Shown here: positions 42,218 through 52,031 of the stretch, piece by piece
Layout of the letters: each line of letters starts with the position of its first letter
Position numbering within the stretch: position 1 is the first letter of the stretch
Origin: Chthonomonas calidirosea T49
Lineage (GTDB): Bacteria > Armatimonadota > Chthonomonadetes > Chthonomonadales > Chthonomonadaceae
Assembly: GCF_000427095.1 (NCBI RefSeq)
Contig: NC_021487.1
Coordinates: 558,001-622,000, forward strand
Direction: 5' to 3'
Length of the DNA: 64,000 nt
Notes under the pieces: model-generated
Seen by the model: only the letters and a program-made list of their open reading frames with translations
What the model was told of the DNA's origin: nothing
The model's database searches: none
Program-made: the position numbers and the translations under genes

Positions 42218-42223
42218 AGTATA
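42218..42223 (-). promoter_or_regulatory. Candidate -10 of the cysM operon
   Basis: Minus strand TATACT, about 70 bases before the cysM ATG, in the 148-base divergent region. No convincing -35. Confidence 0.4.
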
Positions 42224-42293
42224 CCCTATTCCTCCCAGCAACGGGAACTTTCCCAAAACCCTCTCAAGAAGGGTAACATATTGGTGGAACTCC

Positions 42294-43625
42294 ATGGACG
42301 AAACAAAAGCTCCTTCAAACCATTCTACCTCTGCCCATGCCGGGGAGGCCGTGCTTATCGAAGAGCGGATCGGCCCTTTCTATCCTTTTCGCTTTCGGAA
42401 CTTCCGCCTTTTCTTCATAGGACAACTTATATCGGTGGCCGGCACCTGGATGCAACAGGTAGCTGAAAGCTGGCTCGTTTATCACCTAACGCAATCAGCT
42501 ACTTGGTTGGGCATCGTATCAGGTACAGGAGCGCTATGTTATGTGGCTTTCGCTTTTGCGGGTGGACAGGTCGCCGACCGCTACCCCCGCCGCAATGTGC
42601 TGCTCATCACACAGACCGCAGCTATGCTCCTTGCTTTCACCTTGGCCTTTCTAGCGTGGCCCCATTCACCTATCCCCATCCAGCCCTGGCACATTGCCCT
42701 TATGGCAGGATTATTGGGCATTGTCCGCGCCTATACCATGCCATCACAGCAGGCCTTTGTCACCGACATGGTGGATGATAGACGTGCTTTGCCCGGAGCC
42801 ATCGCCCTTAACTCACTTCGCTTTAACCTAGCCCGCTTCATCGGCCCAGCACTCGCCGGCTTCGTTCTTGTACAACAGGGTGCTGAAGCCTGTTTCTTCT
42901 GGAACGGAATAAGCTTCCTCGCGGTTATCCTCTCATTGCTCCTTATGCGCATGGAAAACCAAAGCGTAAAACCGCATCGCCAGCCTATTAAAGAGGGCCT
43001 AACCTACGTTCTCCGTACTCGCTCCGTGCTGCAAGTGATCGTGCTCATTGCCACCGCCAGCCTTCTCCTATGGCCGGTTACTACCCTTTTACCGGTCTTT
43101 GCTCAACTTTTTCACGTGGGCAAGCAAGGCTACAGCACCATGGTCTCAACCAACGGTCTCGGTGCTGCCTTGGCTGGTCTCTCTTTAGCCTGGTTCGGGC
43201 TGCGTATCCCACGTCGTTATACCATCTTCGCCGGCGCTATCGGATTGGGTCTTTCAAGTCTGATGTTCATAAGTGCCGCTTCTTATCGGCTGGCGTTGGC
43301 CTGCCTGCTTCTTATAGGCTTCTGTATGATCCTTTGCGGAATTTCCGCTAACACCTTTGTACAAGAGCAAGTCCCCGACGCCCTGCGCGGACGTGTTATG
43401 GCCCTTTATACCCTTGTCTTTAATGCACTCCAACCAGTAGGAGGACTGCTGATCGGTCTCTCCGCCGACCATTTCGGCGCCCCTCGAGCGGTAGCCATCA
43501 ATGCGCTTTTGGGAATTGGGCTTATTTCTCTGGTTATCTTCTGGCTTAGTCCCCAACGCCATCGGGTTGGGGTGCAACCAGCGTCTGCTTCCCCACCGCT
43601 CTCCGAGGGGCAGGGAGAAGATTGA
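42294..43625 (+). CDS. MFS transporter (EntS/TMP-like)
   Basis: 443 aa, twelve predicted membrane segments. The loop motif GGQVADRYPRRNVLL, the N-terminal FPFRFRNFRLFFIGQLISVAG-type block (seen as FRLFFIGQLISVAGTWMQQV) and VPDALRGRVMALY are typical of the DHA3-like family of drug/siderophore exporters. ATG has GGTGGA six bases upstream. The last 80 bases overlap tail-to-tail with the LptD-like gene. Confidence 0.88.
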   Translation: MDETKAPSNHSTSAHAGEAVLIEERIGPFYPFRFRNFRLFFIGQLISVAGTWMQQVAESWLVYHLTQSATWLGIVSGTGALCYVAFAFAGGQVADRYPRRNVLLITQTAAMLLAFTLAFLAWPHSPIPIQPWHIALMAGLLGIVRAYTMPSQQAFVTDMVDDRRALPGAIALNSLRFNLARFIGPALAGFVLVQQGAEACFFWNGISFLAVILSLLLMRMENQSVKPHRQPIKEGLTYVLRTRSVLQVIVLIATASLLLWPVTTLLPVFAQLFHVGKQGYSTMVSTNGLGAALAGLSLAWFGLRIPRRYTIFAGAIGLGLSSLMFISAASYRLALACLLLIGFCMILCGISANTFVQEQVPDALRGRVMALYTLVFNALQPVGGLLIGLSADHFGAPRAVAINALLGIGLISLVIFWLSPQRHRVGVQPASASPPLSEGQGED

Positions 43626-45201
43626 ACAGAATTCCAAACTGCTGCGAGCGCGTACGGTAGTACACCCCTACCTGCATACAATCGAAATTGCGGATGATGG
43701 CTAACTCATTATCGTAGGCACGGTTGTGGTCTAAATCAATGTGGCTCATCAAGCCAAACGCCCACGTTCCTCCTACTTGATACTGAAGACGCAGCTCGTT
43801 GCGCACATCTCTGCGATCAAACAGAAAGGGGGTTCTCCCTAAATCCGCTAAATGACGCAGCGACACGTTAAGGCGCGAAGTTCGGGTTGGAAGATAGTCC
43901 AACCCGGCCTCTGGCGAAAGAATGGCATAAGCGGTTCCTGTTGAATAGAAGCTTACCCAGTTGGTAAAAGCAAAGCGCAGGTCAATTCGACGTCCAATGA
44001 CGATAGCGGGGCTGATAAGATCGGTGCGCAGCCCGAAACGCGCAGCAGTTACATGCGTTGGCAGCTCGTTGATTTCGGCCCCATAGGCCGCAACATCTAC
44101 TTGCAGTGGCGCTTCTAACGAAAAGGCTTGCCCTGCTGGCGGCTCGTGACTGCCAAACATATTCACGAATCGCACCCCCACCTCCGGAAAACGGGAGATC
44201 GAGATATTATTAAAATTCCGGTTGTACACGAACTGCCGGTTCTGCAACATCGCGTAGAAAAAACTGCTACGAGGCTGAAAGGTAATTTCATGAGGGTCAC
44301 GACTATATATTGCGGGAGCAAGCCGCTCCAAAGTACCTTGCAACGGATCGGCCACATCTCCTAGTACCGAGCGAGCAGAAAAGCTGCGGGTTACCGACTG
44401 CAGGGCTAACACATAATCCACTGTGCCGACGGGTAACGTCTTTACTCCTACACGGGCGTTGACATCCAGACTGCTGTGGAGGCCCCCTAGCAAACTCTGG
44501 CTAATGGAAACGTAGGGCCCATCGGTTCGATCGTAGCCCGGCAGTAGCGTCGGCGAGCCGCCTCCCGTCCCCAAACTATACCGATAAGAAGGAAACGAGG
44601 GCAAAACAGTATGGCCAACCTGAAACGTAATGCCGTCGGCCTGTACATATTGACCTGGCACCAGCTGAATACGTCGCGCGCGTATGAGGTAGTCTGGATG
44701 AACTAAAGTGCAGGTCGTGAATTGGGCATCGTAAAGTGTATCACGCCCATCAGGTAAAAGCTCGATGCGACTGCCGCTGGCTCGAAAGAGGTCTGTCTCA
44801 AGGCGGGCCTGCTCAAGCGTGCCCCTACGATCGCGGAAGTTGTAGGTAAGCTTCGCACCGGTAAACATACCTTCCGCACGCTGCAAAGTGATCGGCCCCC
44901 TAGCCTCCGCTATTGCTGTCATGCCATCGTAAAAAAAAGACCCGGCTTTCAGCGTCGTCTGTGTTCCATCTGGAGCTGTGTAGACGACGGTTGCTCCCTC
45001 TGGTGCCTCCAAACTACCGTTAGTGAGGTTCTGACGCAATAACTTCGCTCCTGATACCACAAGGGTTCCGTTTGTTTGAACAGAAGTTTGCTGTTTTTCA
45101 GAGGAAGATTCAACAGCTTCGCTTGCAGCAGCACGAACGGCAAGGAGATTCGGCAAAAGCGCCAGAGATAGAGACCACCACGCTCGCCGAAAACGCTTCA
45201 A
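43546..45201 (-). CDS. LptD/OstA-like outer-membrane protein
   Basis: 551 aa with a signal peptide (AVRAAASEA). Residues about 40-150 form an OstA/LptA-like jellyroll (LVVSGAKLLRQNLTNGSLEA, GMFTGAKLTYNFRDRRGTLE). Residues about 190-551 are beta-rich and resemble a small LptD barrel (TCTLVHPDYLIRARRI, PSFPSYRYSLG, DGPYVSISQSLLG). Typical LptD is 700-800 aa, so this is short. TTG start with GGGAGGT five bases upstream. Supports a diderm envelope. Follows the HerA-like gene by 24 bases. Confidence 0.75.
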   Translation of the reverse strand: MKRFRRAWWSLSLALLPNLLAVRAAASEAVESSSEKQQTSVQTNGTLVVSGAKLLRQNLTNGSLEAPEGATVVYTAPDGTQTTLKAGSFFYDGMTAIAEARGPITLQRAEGMFTGAKLTYNFRDRRGTLEQARLETDLFRASGSRIELLPDGRDTLYDAQFTTCTLVHPDYLIRARRIQLVPGQYVQADGITFQVGHTVLPSFPSYRYSLGTGGGSPTLLPGYDRTDGPYVSISQSLLGGLHSSLDVNARVGVKTLPVGTVDYVLALQSVTRSFSARSVLGDVADPLQGTLERLAPAIYSRDPHEITFQPRSSFFYAMLQNRQFVYNRNFNNISISRFPEVGVRFVNMFGSHEPPAGQAFSLEAPLQVDVAAYGAEINELPTHVTAARFGLRTDLISPAIVIGRRIDLRFAFTNWVSFYSTGTAYAILSPEAGLDYLPTRTSRLNVSLRHLADLGRTPFLFDRRDVRNELRLQYQVGGTWAFGLMSHIDLDHNRAYDNELAIIRNFDCMQVGVYYRTRSQQFGILFNLLPAPRRAVGKQTLVAPQPDGVGD

Positions 45202-45225
45202 ACAGTACCTCCCGAATGCTTTAAA

Positions 45226-46956
45226 TTAAAAATCTCTGTCTCGCTCTCGCTCAAAATCGGCATCCTTATTTTGCCGAGAACCAGTCCCCGGGAACGTCAT
45301 AGCCTGTATGAAGGCATCGTCATAGGTGCGGGTACGTATGACCACCGGCATGGGGACGGCATGACCAAAGATAAGCGCTTGCTGACGTGTCTCTAAACTT
45401 GCCAGCACCGCCCTCAAATCGGATGCGCCCATTATACCCGTGAGAGCCGCATCCATATCGCTTTCCTCATCAAGCAGACAGCAGATGCGCGTCCCGACCT
45501 GCGAAAGCGTCTCCCGGTCGATCTGACTTGGACGCTGATCTACGATCAGCAGCGTCATATGGTACTTACGCATCTCCCGTGCGATCGTGCCAAAAATAGT
45601 TTGATTCGCTAACAAGGGTGAAAGGAACTTATGTGCCTCTTCTATTACCACGATGAGATGATGCGGCTCGCTTCCTTCGCCGCCCAACGCTTTCTCGGTT
45701 TGCTCCACATAGAGATCATGTAAGCGGCGAGTAAGAATGTTGGCAACCAGCATGTACTGCCTTGGCTTGTCGTGGCGGCCAAACTCCAGTACCACATCAT
45801 GCCCGCGCTGCAGTTCGCTTAGAATGCGCTGAACGGGGTCTTCTCCAGGAGGTAAGTCACGAACGAGAAAACCTTTACAGTCCCTTTCCAAACTAGTTAG
45901 TTTGCGCTGGAGCGCACTTAAGGCTCCCGAGTGAATGTTATACTCCGCACAAAGCTCCTTTATAGCCGATAGATCCAACTCCAGAAGCTTACGCAACCAG
46001 TCCTTATTGTAAATCTTTTCCAAAAGATAACAGGTCTCACGCGCAGCCTCGTTGAGATTTAACTCGTCTTGTAATAGAAGAATATCGTCAACCTCCACCT
46101 GATCATAACCTATCTTGACCTCGAAATCTGGCCTGACTCCTCGAATCTTTGAGGATGTACTATCTAGTGTCGCGATGACAACTTGAGAACCAAAAATTTG
46201 CTTTAACCCTCGTACCTTCTTGCCTTGCGCGGTTTCCGATCGCCCCTCCCAACCATACTCATTATGCATGTCAAAAATCAGATGCACGGCTTTTCTAGCC
46301 CGGATAGCTCCACAGAGGCAAAGACGAGTCAGGAAGGTCTTCCCTGTGCCGGATTTGCCGAAAATGGCATTCGAGCGCTCAATCCACCGGTCCATATTGA
46401 TGCATACCTGCGCATCCATATCTAGTGGCGTGCCCACACAGAAATAGGGCTCTCCCTCCTCTTCTATACCAAACACACGGCTGACATCCTCTTGGGTTGC
46501 CTCATAAACGGCGCTGAAGTGCGCAGGTACCGTGCGAACCGGCAACAGCTCATCCTTGCATCCCGAGGCATCCGCCCCCGCCTCGTCAATAGGAAACAGA
46601 ACCATAGGGCGTAAGTGCACCAAACCGTAAGCGCTCGTTCCGGCCAACACGGCGCACCGTAATCGCTCTTCCGGTTGAGGAGGGTTTAAAAGAATATCCT
46701 TGTGAATCGCTGCCAGCTCTATGTCGCCCAGAATGGCAAAGAATCGGTTCTTTTGCCCTTCCACCACTACAAATTCCCCCGCCCGTAGGTCTTCTACACT
46801 CTTGTCGGCGGCAAGACGCATCACCAAACCTCTACTCAACGACCCGTCTATGATGATCCCTAAAGCCTCACGCCTATTCTGAACTTCCGATGCCTCGGGC
46901 TGTCTAACAGGCGAGGTAACGGTCAGCATGCTTCCGTTTTTTCTTTCTCGCTCCAT
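45226..46956 (-). CDS. herA: HerA/FtsK-type ATPase with HAS-barrel
   Basis: 576 aa. The N-terminal 150 residues look like a HAS barrel. Walker A is AIFGKSGTGKTFLTRL, Walker B LIVVIEEAHKFLSP, and LLIVDQRPSQIDRETLSQVGTRI holds the conserved motor region. HerA hexamers normally work with the nuclease NurA in DNA end resection, but no NurA is encoded beside it. AAGGAGGT five bases before ATG. Middle gene of a likely three-gene operon with the small envelope protein and the LptD-like protein. Confidence 0.85.
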   Translation of the reverse strand: MERERKNGSMLTVTSPVRQPEASEVQNRREALGIIIDGSLSRGLVMRLAADKSVEDLRAGEFVVVEGQKNRFFAILGDIELAAIHKDILLNPPQPEERLRCAVLAGTSAYGLVHLRPMVLFPIDEAGADASGCKDELLPVRTVPAHFSAVYEATQEDVSRVFGIEEEGEPYFCVGTPLDMDAQVCINMDRWIERSNAIFGKSGTGKTFLTRLCLCGAIRARKAVHLIFDMHNEYGWEGRSETAQGKKVRGLKQIFGSQVVIATLDSTSSKIRGVRPDFEVKIGYDQVEVDDILLLQDELNLNEAARETCYLLEKIYNKDWLRKLLELDLSAIKELCAEYNIHSGALSALQRKLTSLERDCKGFLVRDLPPGEDPVQRILSELQRGHDVVLEFGRHDKPRQYMLVANILTRRLHDLYVEQTEKALGGEGSEPHHLIVVIEEAHKFLSPLLANQTIFGTIAREMRKYHMTLLIVDQRPSQIDRETLSQVGTRICCLLDEESDMDAALTGIMGASDLRAVLASLETRQQALIFGHAVPMPVVIRTRTYDDAFIQAMTFPGTGSRQNKDADFERERDRDF

Positions 46957-46982
46957 ATCCGACCTCCTTACAGCAGATCACC

Positions 46983-47684
46983 TCAATGCACAGGCTTCAC
47001 ATTGCTTACCAATGTCACTACATCCTGATCATCGTTATTTGTCGAGTACTCCCAACCGATGAGATAGGTGTTAGGAATCAGCTTACCCGATGCATCCCGC
47101 GCGGGAATCACGTGGGCCTTGTGCCGGTCGTTTGGCTTAAAACGGGGATCGTAAACCTGTAAGATATCCTCCGTACAGATCGTCTCGTTGGGGAACCCAG
47201 CGGTAGAAACCCACAGCCCGAATCTTTGTCGACCAGGGTCGAACTGAAGGCTACTACCAGCCATCACCGGTGGAAAGTCCTGCTTATTGTAGGGCGCATC
47301 TATGCGCCAGAGCAGGTGCTTCTCTGGCGGCGGAGGTAAATTGTTGGAGGTCGCTGAAGCTGGCTTTACAGGGTACCAACCCGCACTGCAAACTTTATAA
47401 AGCCCATAGGCTGCAATCGGCTTGAAAATAACTGGCCCCCTGCCAGCCTTCACAAAACGCTGAGCCTCTATCTCATCTCGAACGGTATCTACTTTATATC
47501 CTTGACGCAAAAGGATGATTTGTAACGGTGGCTCACCGCAGGCAATGGCCGCGAGCGAGGCCGGATCTTTCAGCGACGCATAAGAGGGTATCGGCGGCAT
47601 TTTGTTCGTTCCATCTTGGATGATAGCCATCCCTAACCCAAACAGCACCCCAAACAGTCCCACGGTTCGCATGTAGAAATTCAT
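46983..47684 (-). CDS. Membrane-anchored or secreted protein of unknown function
   Basis: 233 aa with an N-terminal hydrophobic segment (MRTVGLFGVLFGLGMAII) followed by a Pro-rich exported part. The C-terminal PARDASGKLIPNTYLIGWEYS and DDQDVVTLVSNVKPV resemble the end of beta-sandwich domains of secreted carbohydrate-active proteins; this is a weak match. ATG 47684 has GGAG six bases upstream; GTG 47696 would sit directly on the ribosome site. First gene of the HerA operon. Confidence 0.6.
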   Translation of the reverse strand: MNFYMRTVGLFGVLFGLGMAIIQDGTNKMPPIPSYASLKDPASLAAIACGEPPLQIILLRQGYKVDTVRDEIEAQRFVKAGRGPVIFKPIAAYGLYKVCSAGWYPVKPASATSNNLPPPPEKHLLWRIDAPYNKQDFPPVMAGSSLQFDPGRQRFGLWVSTAGFPNETICTEDILQVYDPRFKPNDRHKAHVIPARDASGKLIPNTYLIGWEYSTNNDDQDVVTLVSNVKPVH

Positions 47685-47860
47685 TCCTAACTCCACACCT
47701 CCTGATGATCTCGTCTGTTGAAATTTCTTCGCTGATTCTTCAACGTCTCTACCAAATCCTGCCCGGGAGCGAAAGAGAAAATGAGCAAAATATTACTATG
47801 GAGAAATATGTTTGACGTCCTCGTATTCTCTAATAACAGTCACCATGAAAGGAGCAAACG

Positions 47861-48580
47861 ATGCACGACGATCAAAAGGTTGTTCTCATTACAGGCGGAA
47901 GCAGTGGGATAGGCAAGGCCACCGCGAAACGGCTGTTGACCTCTCCCAAATTTGCCGTGACCATCGCAGGCCGTACCGTAGAACGTCTCGAAACAGCCCT
48001 TTCTGAGCTAATGCCTCCCGCCGATAGTTTCCATGCCGTCCAAGCCGATGTTACAAACCCTCTAGATGTCGAACGCCTTGTTAGCTCTACACTCCGTCGA
48101 TTCGGCCGGATAGACGTGCTGGTTAATAGTGCTGGCATCGGTGCCATCGGTCCTTTTTTGGAGGTGGATAGCTCCACCATGGAACAACTGTGGAGGGTAA
48201 ATGTTTTGGGCACAATGCTCCTTACTCAAGCTGTCCTACCTTACATGATCGAACAGAAACAGGGGTTGATCATCAATCTGCCCGGCATCCTCGGAATAAA
48301 AACTATCCCAAATGCTGCTCTCTATTGCGCAACAAAGCATGCCGTCATCGGCTTCAGCAACGCCCTTCTACAGGAGGTGAAGCGCCATAATATCCGCATC
48401 ACTAACATCTGCTGTTCTGGAGTAGATACACCCTTTTGGGATGCGCTGCAAGGCAGGCCGCGTGTGGAGCTGCTTCTAAAACCAGAAGAGGTCGCCGAGA
48501 CCATCTATCAAATTCTTATGCAGCCGCCCCATCTTATCACAAACCAAGTTCTACTACAACATGCAGCGCATCAAATCTGA
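47861..48580 (+). CDS. Short-chain dehydrogenase/reductase
   Basis: 239 aa classical SDR. Cofactor motif TGGSSGIGKA, NSAGIG, and the catalytic YCATKHA (Tyr and Lys) are intact. The C-terminal region is short. AAAGGAG precedes ATG. Substrate unknown. Confidence 0.9.
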   Translation: MHDDQKVVLITGGSSGIGKATAKRLLTSPKFAVTIAGRTVERLETALSELMPPADSFHAVQADVTNPLDVERLVSSTLRRFGRIDVLVNSAGIGAIGPFLEVDSSTMEQLWRVNVLGTMLLTQAVLPYMIEQKQGLIINLPGILGIKTIPNAALYCATKHAVIGFSNALLQEVKRHNIRITNICCSGVDTPFWDALQGRPRVELLLKPEEVAETIYQILMQPPHLITNQVLLQHAAHQI

Positions 48581-48683
48581 TCGTTCCCTGTTCCAATGAG
48601 CTCTCTTCTCTTATGGACGTCAAACGCCGACAACCTGCCACGAAATAGAGGAGTTTATCGGTAAAATAGATAGGGAGTTCAAA

Positions 48684-50078
48684 TTGAGAAGGCAAAGTAA
48701 ATCAGGAGAGATGCGGCGTTCGCCACTGCTCATTTTGGCGCTCACGCTGTTTATAGACATGCTCGGTTTCGGGCTTATCCTACCCCTTATCCCCGTCTAT
48801 ATCTCTCACTATGGCGGTGGCGCATGGGTAGGAGGTATGTTGCTGGGGTGTTACTCCCTCATGCAGTTTCTCACAGCCCCCATCTGGGGCCGTCTTTCCG
48901 ATCGTATCGGGCGTAGACCTGTTATTCTTATCGGGCTTTGCGGATCTGCTGGCACCTTTCTTACCTTTGGACTAGCTCCTAACCTTTTGGTCCTTTTCTT
49001 AGCTCGCGTGGCCGCGGGTGCTCTTACCTCCGCCAGCCTTCCAACTGCCCAAGCCTATATTGCCGATGTCACCCCACCCGAAAAACGCGCGAGTGGGATG
49101 GCGGTGCTCGGTATCGCTTTCGGCCTTGGCTTCGCCTTCGGGCCTGTCGTCGGAGGTTACGCAAGCCGTATCGCCATCGGATCCCTTTCTCCCATCGCCA
49201 CACCCGCGCTGCTAGCAGCCTTTCTTTCCTTCTGCAACTTCCTGTGGGCACTTGCTATGCTGCCAGAAAGCCTCTCACTGGCTCGCCGTGAAGCCTCAGC
49301 CAACGCTACAACAGAAAAAGGCCCCCTCGCTCTCTTGCGATCTATCGCAGCGGCCTTCCATGAACCAAATATTCGTGCTCAACTTCTGGTGTTTGCCTTC
49401 GTTACCTTCGCTTTTACTGCTGTTGAGTCCTCTTTCTCTTGGCTTGTTATTCTACGCTTCCACCACACTCTAGAACAGACTGCCATACGTACATGGCAGA
49501 CACATCATCTCGGTCAACCCTGGGCATCCCTACCAGATATCGTACGCCGTCACCAGTTTGAGAAAATAGAGGCCATCATAACGAGTCGTATCTTCCTGAT
49601 CGTGGGTCTCTCCAGTCTCGTTGTGCAAGGCTTCATTGTGCGTGGCTTAGCTCACTTTATCGGTGAACATTACCTGGTTCGATTTGGAGCCATGCTGATG
49701 ACCTTAACGCTCATCGGCATCGGCCTAACACCCTCTTTATGGGGTATCTACCTCCTCAGCATCTGTATCGCGATCGCAATGGGGGTGATGACCCCGTCCC
49801 TTAATGCGCTTATTACCCATGCTGCAGACCCATCCGAGATAGGGGCCCTTAGCGGTGTTCAACAAGGTTTGGGCAGCCTTGCACGTATCATCGCACCACC
49901 CATCAATAACTATCTCATTGGTCTCCCAAACGCTACAGGAGTCCCCTTCTTCTGCTCCGCACTGCTTATGGCCGTTGCCTTCCTGCTCAGCCTTCAACTG
50001 AAACCGATGACCCCCTCATCAAAACGAGATAAGGAGGCTACGGAGACCACCACAATTGAGGCATCCTCCATTCATTAA
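48684..50078 (+). CDS. MFS transporter, TetA-like
   Basis: 464 aa, twelve predicted membrane segments. TLFIDMLGFGLILPLIPVY and APIWGRLSDRIGRRPVILIG are typical of the DHA1/TetA branch. A long polar insert of about 50 residues (around 275-320) sits in the central loop, more than usual. The TTG at 48684 has AGGGAG six bases upstream; ATG 48711 is an alternative. Overlaps the convergent hydrolase by four bases. Confidence 0.85.
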   Translation: MRRQSKSGEMRRSPLLILALTLFIDMLGFGLILPLIPVYISHYGGGAWVGGMLLGCYSLMQFLTAPIWGRLSDRIGRRPVILIGLCGSAGTFLTFGLAPNLLVLFLARVAAGALTSASLPTAQAYIADVTPPEKRASGMAVLGIAFGLGFAFGPVVGGYASRIAIGSLSPIATPALLAAFLSFCNFLWALAMLPESLSLARREASANATTEKGPLALLRSIAAAFHEPNIRAQLLVFAFVTFAFTAVESSFSWLVILRFHHTLEQTAIRTWQTHHLGQPWASLPDIVRRHQFEKIEAIITSRIFLIVGLSSLVVQGFIVRGLAHFIGEHYLVRFGAMLMTLTLIGIGLTPSLWGIYLLSICIAIAMGVMTPSLNALITHAADPSEIGALSGVQQGLGSLARIIAPPINNYLIGLPNATGVPFFCSALLMAVAFLLSLQLKPMTPSSKRDKEATETTTIEASSIH

Positions 50079-52030
50079 CCTGTCTCTAATTGAAAACGAA
50101 GATTCTGAGCTATCCAGTTTACTATCTCTACATGTGAAGGCTCTGTTCGCGTCCAATGCAGCCTGCTCCCATAGGCCTTCGTAAGCTCATCGAAATGCTC
50201 CGGAGCACAAAACCGATCGCCCACGTTGTAAAGGTAGACGGGGCGAGATGCGGCTAACGCAAGGGGCAGCACCGTTCCTCCTAAGCGCATGATGCCAGGC
50301 AAGAATCGGTCGGAAGTCTTCCAGAAAGCTGGTTGCTCTGTTTCTGCATGTTGGACATCGGCGATCAGGATCGTGACAAAAGGCGCCATCAACAAGGCCT
50401 CAAGACCGGCCCCCTCCCTGCCGATAACCACGAGGTGCTCCACACCAAGGCGCTTCATGAAGCCTATGGAGGCCCGCAGATCTTTCAAACGTTCTTGAAG
50501 CAGTGTACGATTGTAGGTACAAAAGAAGTCCCTAGAGTAGTCTTCATAACGCTGTCTCTCCTCTTCAGTGTTAAGCGTCAACCGCTTCGGCCGCAACACA
50601 CGCAACCCCAACTTTAAGAGCATTAGAAGGAACGGATCGTCTCCTATAGTCCCAGCCGTGCCATCTACGAGAATAGCTCCCCACACGCCACCGTGCAGAT
50701 AAGGCTCCATCAGAATGGCCTCTAGGCGCTCCTGCCTCCCCTCATATCCGAAAACGACCTGCAAGCGCTGGCCTCCTATCTCGCTTTCGGTTTCCTTTAT
50801 CTCCCACACGATATCCACATCCTTGGGAGAATCGATGGCCAGAACATGTTGCCATAAAGAGAAGTATCGATCGTGCAGAGCCTCTCTATCCTTAAAAGCA
50901 AAACGAACAGCCTCTTCCAACATCTGCACCGCCCGATGTCGTAACGCCCCCTTGATTTCCGTTTCAGCCATGCCGCGTGTTCTCGCCCACTGCGGAGCGC
51001 GCATATCCTCCTCACGTTCTTTAGGAAACGGAAGGTCGGTTGGAATTGCGTTGCTCCCAAACTGCTCGGCCATGAAGGTATAAACCTCCCTACGTGAGGC
51101 CTCATTGAAATTGTGTCCATAATCCAAGAGCCGATATCGAAAACTCTCCGGACGCCTGTAAAGGGCATAGATACGTGCAATAGAAGGCCCCTCTACGGTG
51201 AGCGTATCTTTGGTCCAGTCACCGGTGGCTCCAACGAGAATCTGTGGATTAGGCGCGTGAGCCGCCGCTATGTCGAGATTAGAAAAGTCTATCCGTAGGC
51301 CGGGCGCGTTCTCACAGAGACAGCCGCCTTGCATCGTATGTGAAACCATCACACAAGGAGCCGACACCTTTAACCGATCGTCAATGGCGGCAAGCACCAT
51401 CGTCTGTGTTCCTCCGCCAGAGGCTCCTGTCATCCCTATCCGAGCCGGGTCAACATGAGGTAGGGAGAGAAGAAAATCGAGAGCACGCAGGCTGTTCCAT
51501 GTCTGTAAACCGAAGAGGCTTATTTCCCATAGAGCCTCTTCGGCATCCAAGGCGAATTGATGGCTTACAAGAGTGGTATCGGTATACCCCACCATGTCAT
51601 AAGCAAAAGCCGTCCACCCAGCTCGCGCCATCGCGATGCCACATGCGACGAAAGAGGCCTCGTCTGTATCGGTTAAACGCCCCGATGCCCAATGCCCATG
51701 AGCTATGAGGACGCCCGGCTGCCGTACCTCCGGCAGTGGCAACGGCTGATAGAGATTGCCGTAGAGCCAAAAGCCCGGTAACGACTCTATCGCAACGGTC
51801 TCAATAGAGTAGCCATCACGCTCAAGACGCCGAAATATCTGCGGATAAAGGGGCGTGCGAGCAGGCATGGGAGAAAGCCCTGCAGCCGTTAAAATACGCC
51901 GGCGCACAAAGAGACGCCATTTCCGCCAATCCTCTAAAGTTTTCGGCATGGCCAACTCGCGAGGCGTATTTGTCGTCACTATAGGACCGAGCAGGCGCGG
52001 GTCAGGCATAGAAGGTTTCGTTCGGTTCAT
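50075..52030 (-). CDS. Alpha/beta hydrolase, acetyl-xylan-esterase-like
   Basis: 651 aa, probably two alpha/beta hydrolase-like halves. The first has the nucleophile elbow GMTGASGGGTQTM and a HGHWASGRL oxyanion region; the late His is likely in DYGHNFNE. The second half (about 400-640) looks like a degenerate hydrolase fold with no clear nucleophile. No signal peptide. Starts one base after the polytopic membrane protein, so it is in the same operon, suggesting import or processing of an esterified compound; inference. Confidence 0.75.
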   Translation of the reverse strand: MNRTKPSMPDPRLLGPIVTTNTPRELAMPKTLEDWRKWRLFVRRRILTAAGLSPMPARTPLYPQIFRRLERDGYSIETVAIESLPGFWLYGNLYQPLPLPEVRQPGVLIAHGHWASGRLTDTDEASFVACGIAMARAGWTAFAYDMVGYTDTTLVSHQFALDAEEALWEISLFGLQTWNSLRALDFLLSLPHVDPARIGMTGASGGGTQTMVLAAIDDRLKVSAPCVMVSHTMQGGCLCENAPGLRIDFSNLDIAAAHAPNPQILVGATGDWTKDTLTVEGPSIARIYALYRRPESFRYRLLDYGHNFNEASRREVYTFMAEQFGSNAIPTDLPFPKEREEDMRAPQWARTRGMAETEIKGALRHRAVQMLEEAVRFAFKDREALHDRYFSLWQHVLAIDSPKDVDIVWEIKETESEIGGQRLQVVFGYEGRQERLEAILMEPYLHGGVWGAILVDGTAGTIGDDPFLLMLLKLGLRVLRPKRLTLNTEEERQRYEDYSRDFFCTYNRTLLQERLKDLRASIGFMKRLGVEHLVVIGREGAGLEALLMAPFVTILIADVQHAETEQPAFWKTSDRFLPGIMRLGGTVLPLALAASRPVYLYNVGDRFCAPEHFDELTKAYGSRLHWTRTEPSHVEIVNWIAQNLRFQLETG

Positions 52031-52031
52031 C

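Noticed and set aside
47812-47840. TTGACG followed by a -10 upstream of the SDR gene
   Set aside because: The best -10 candidates are at the wrong spacing.
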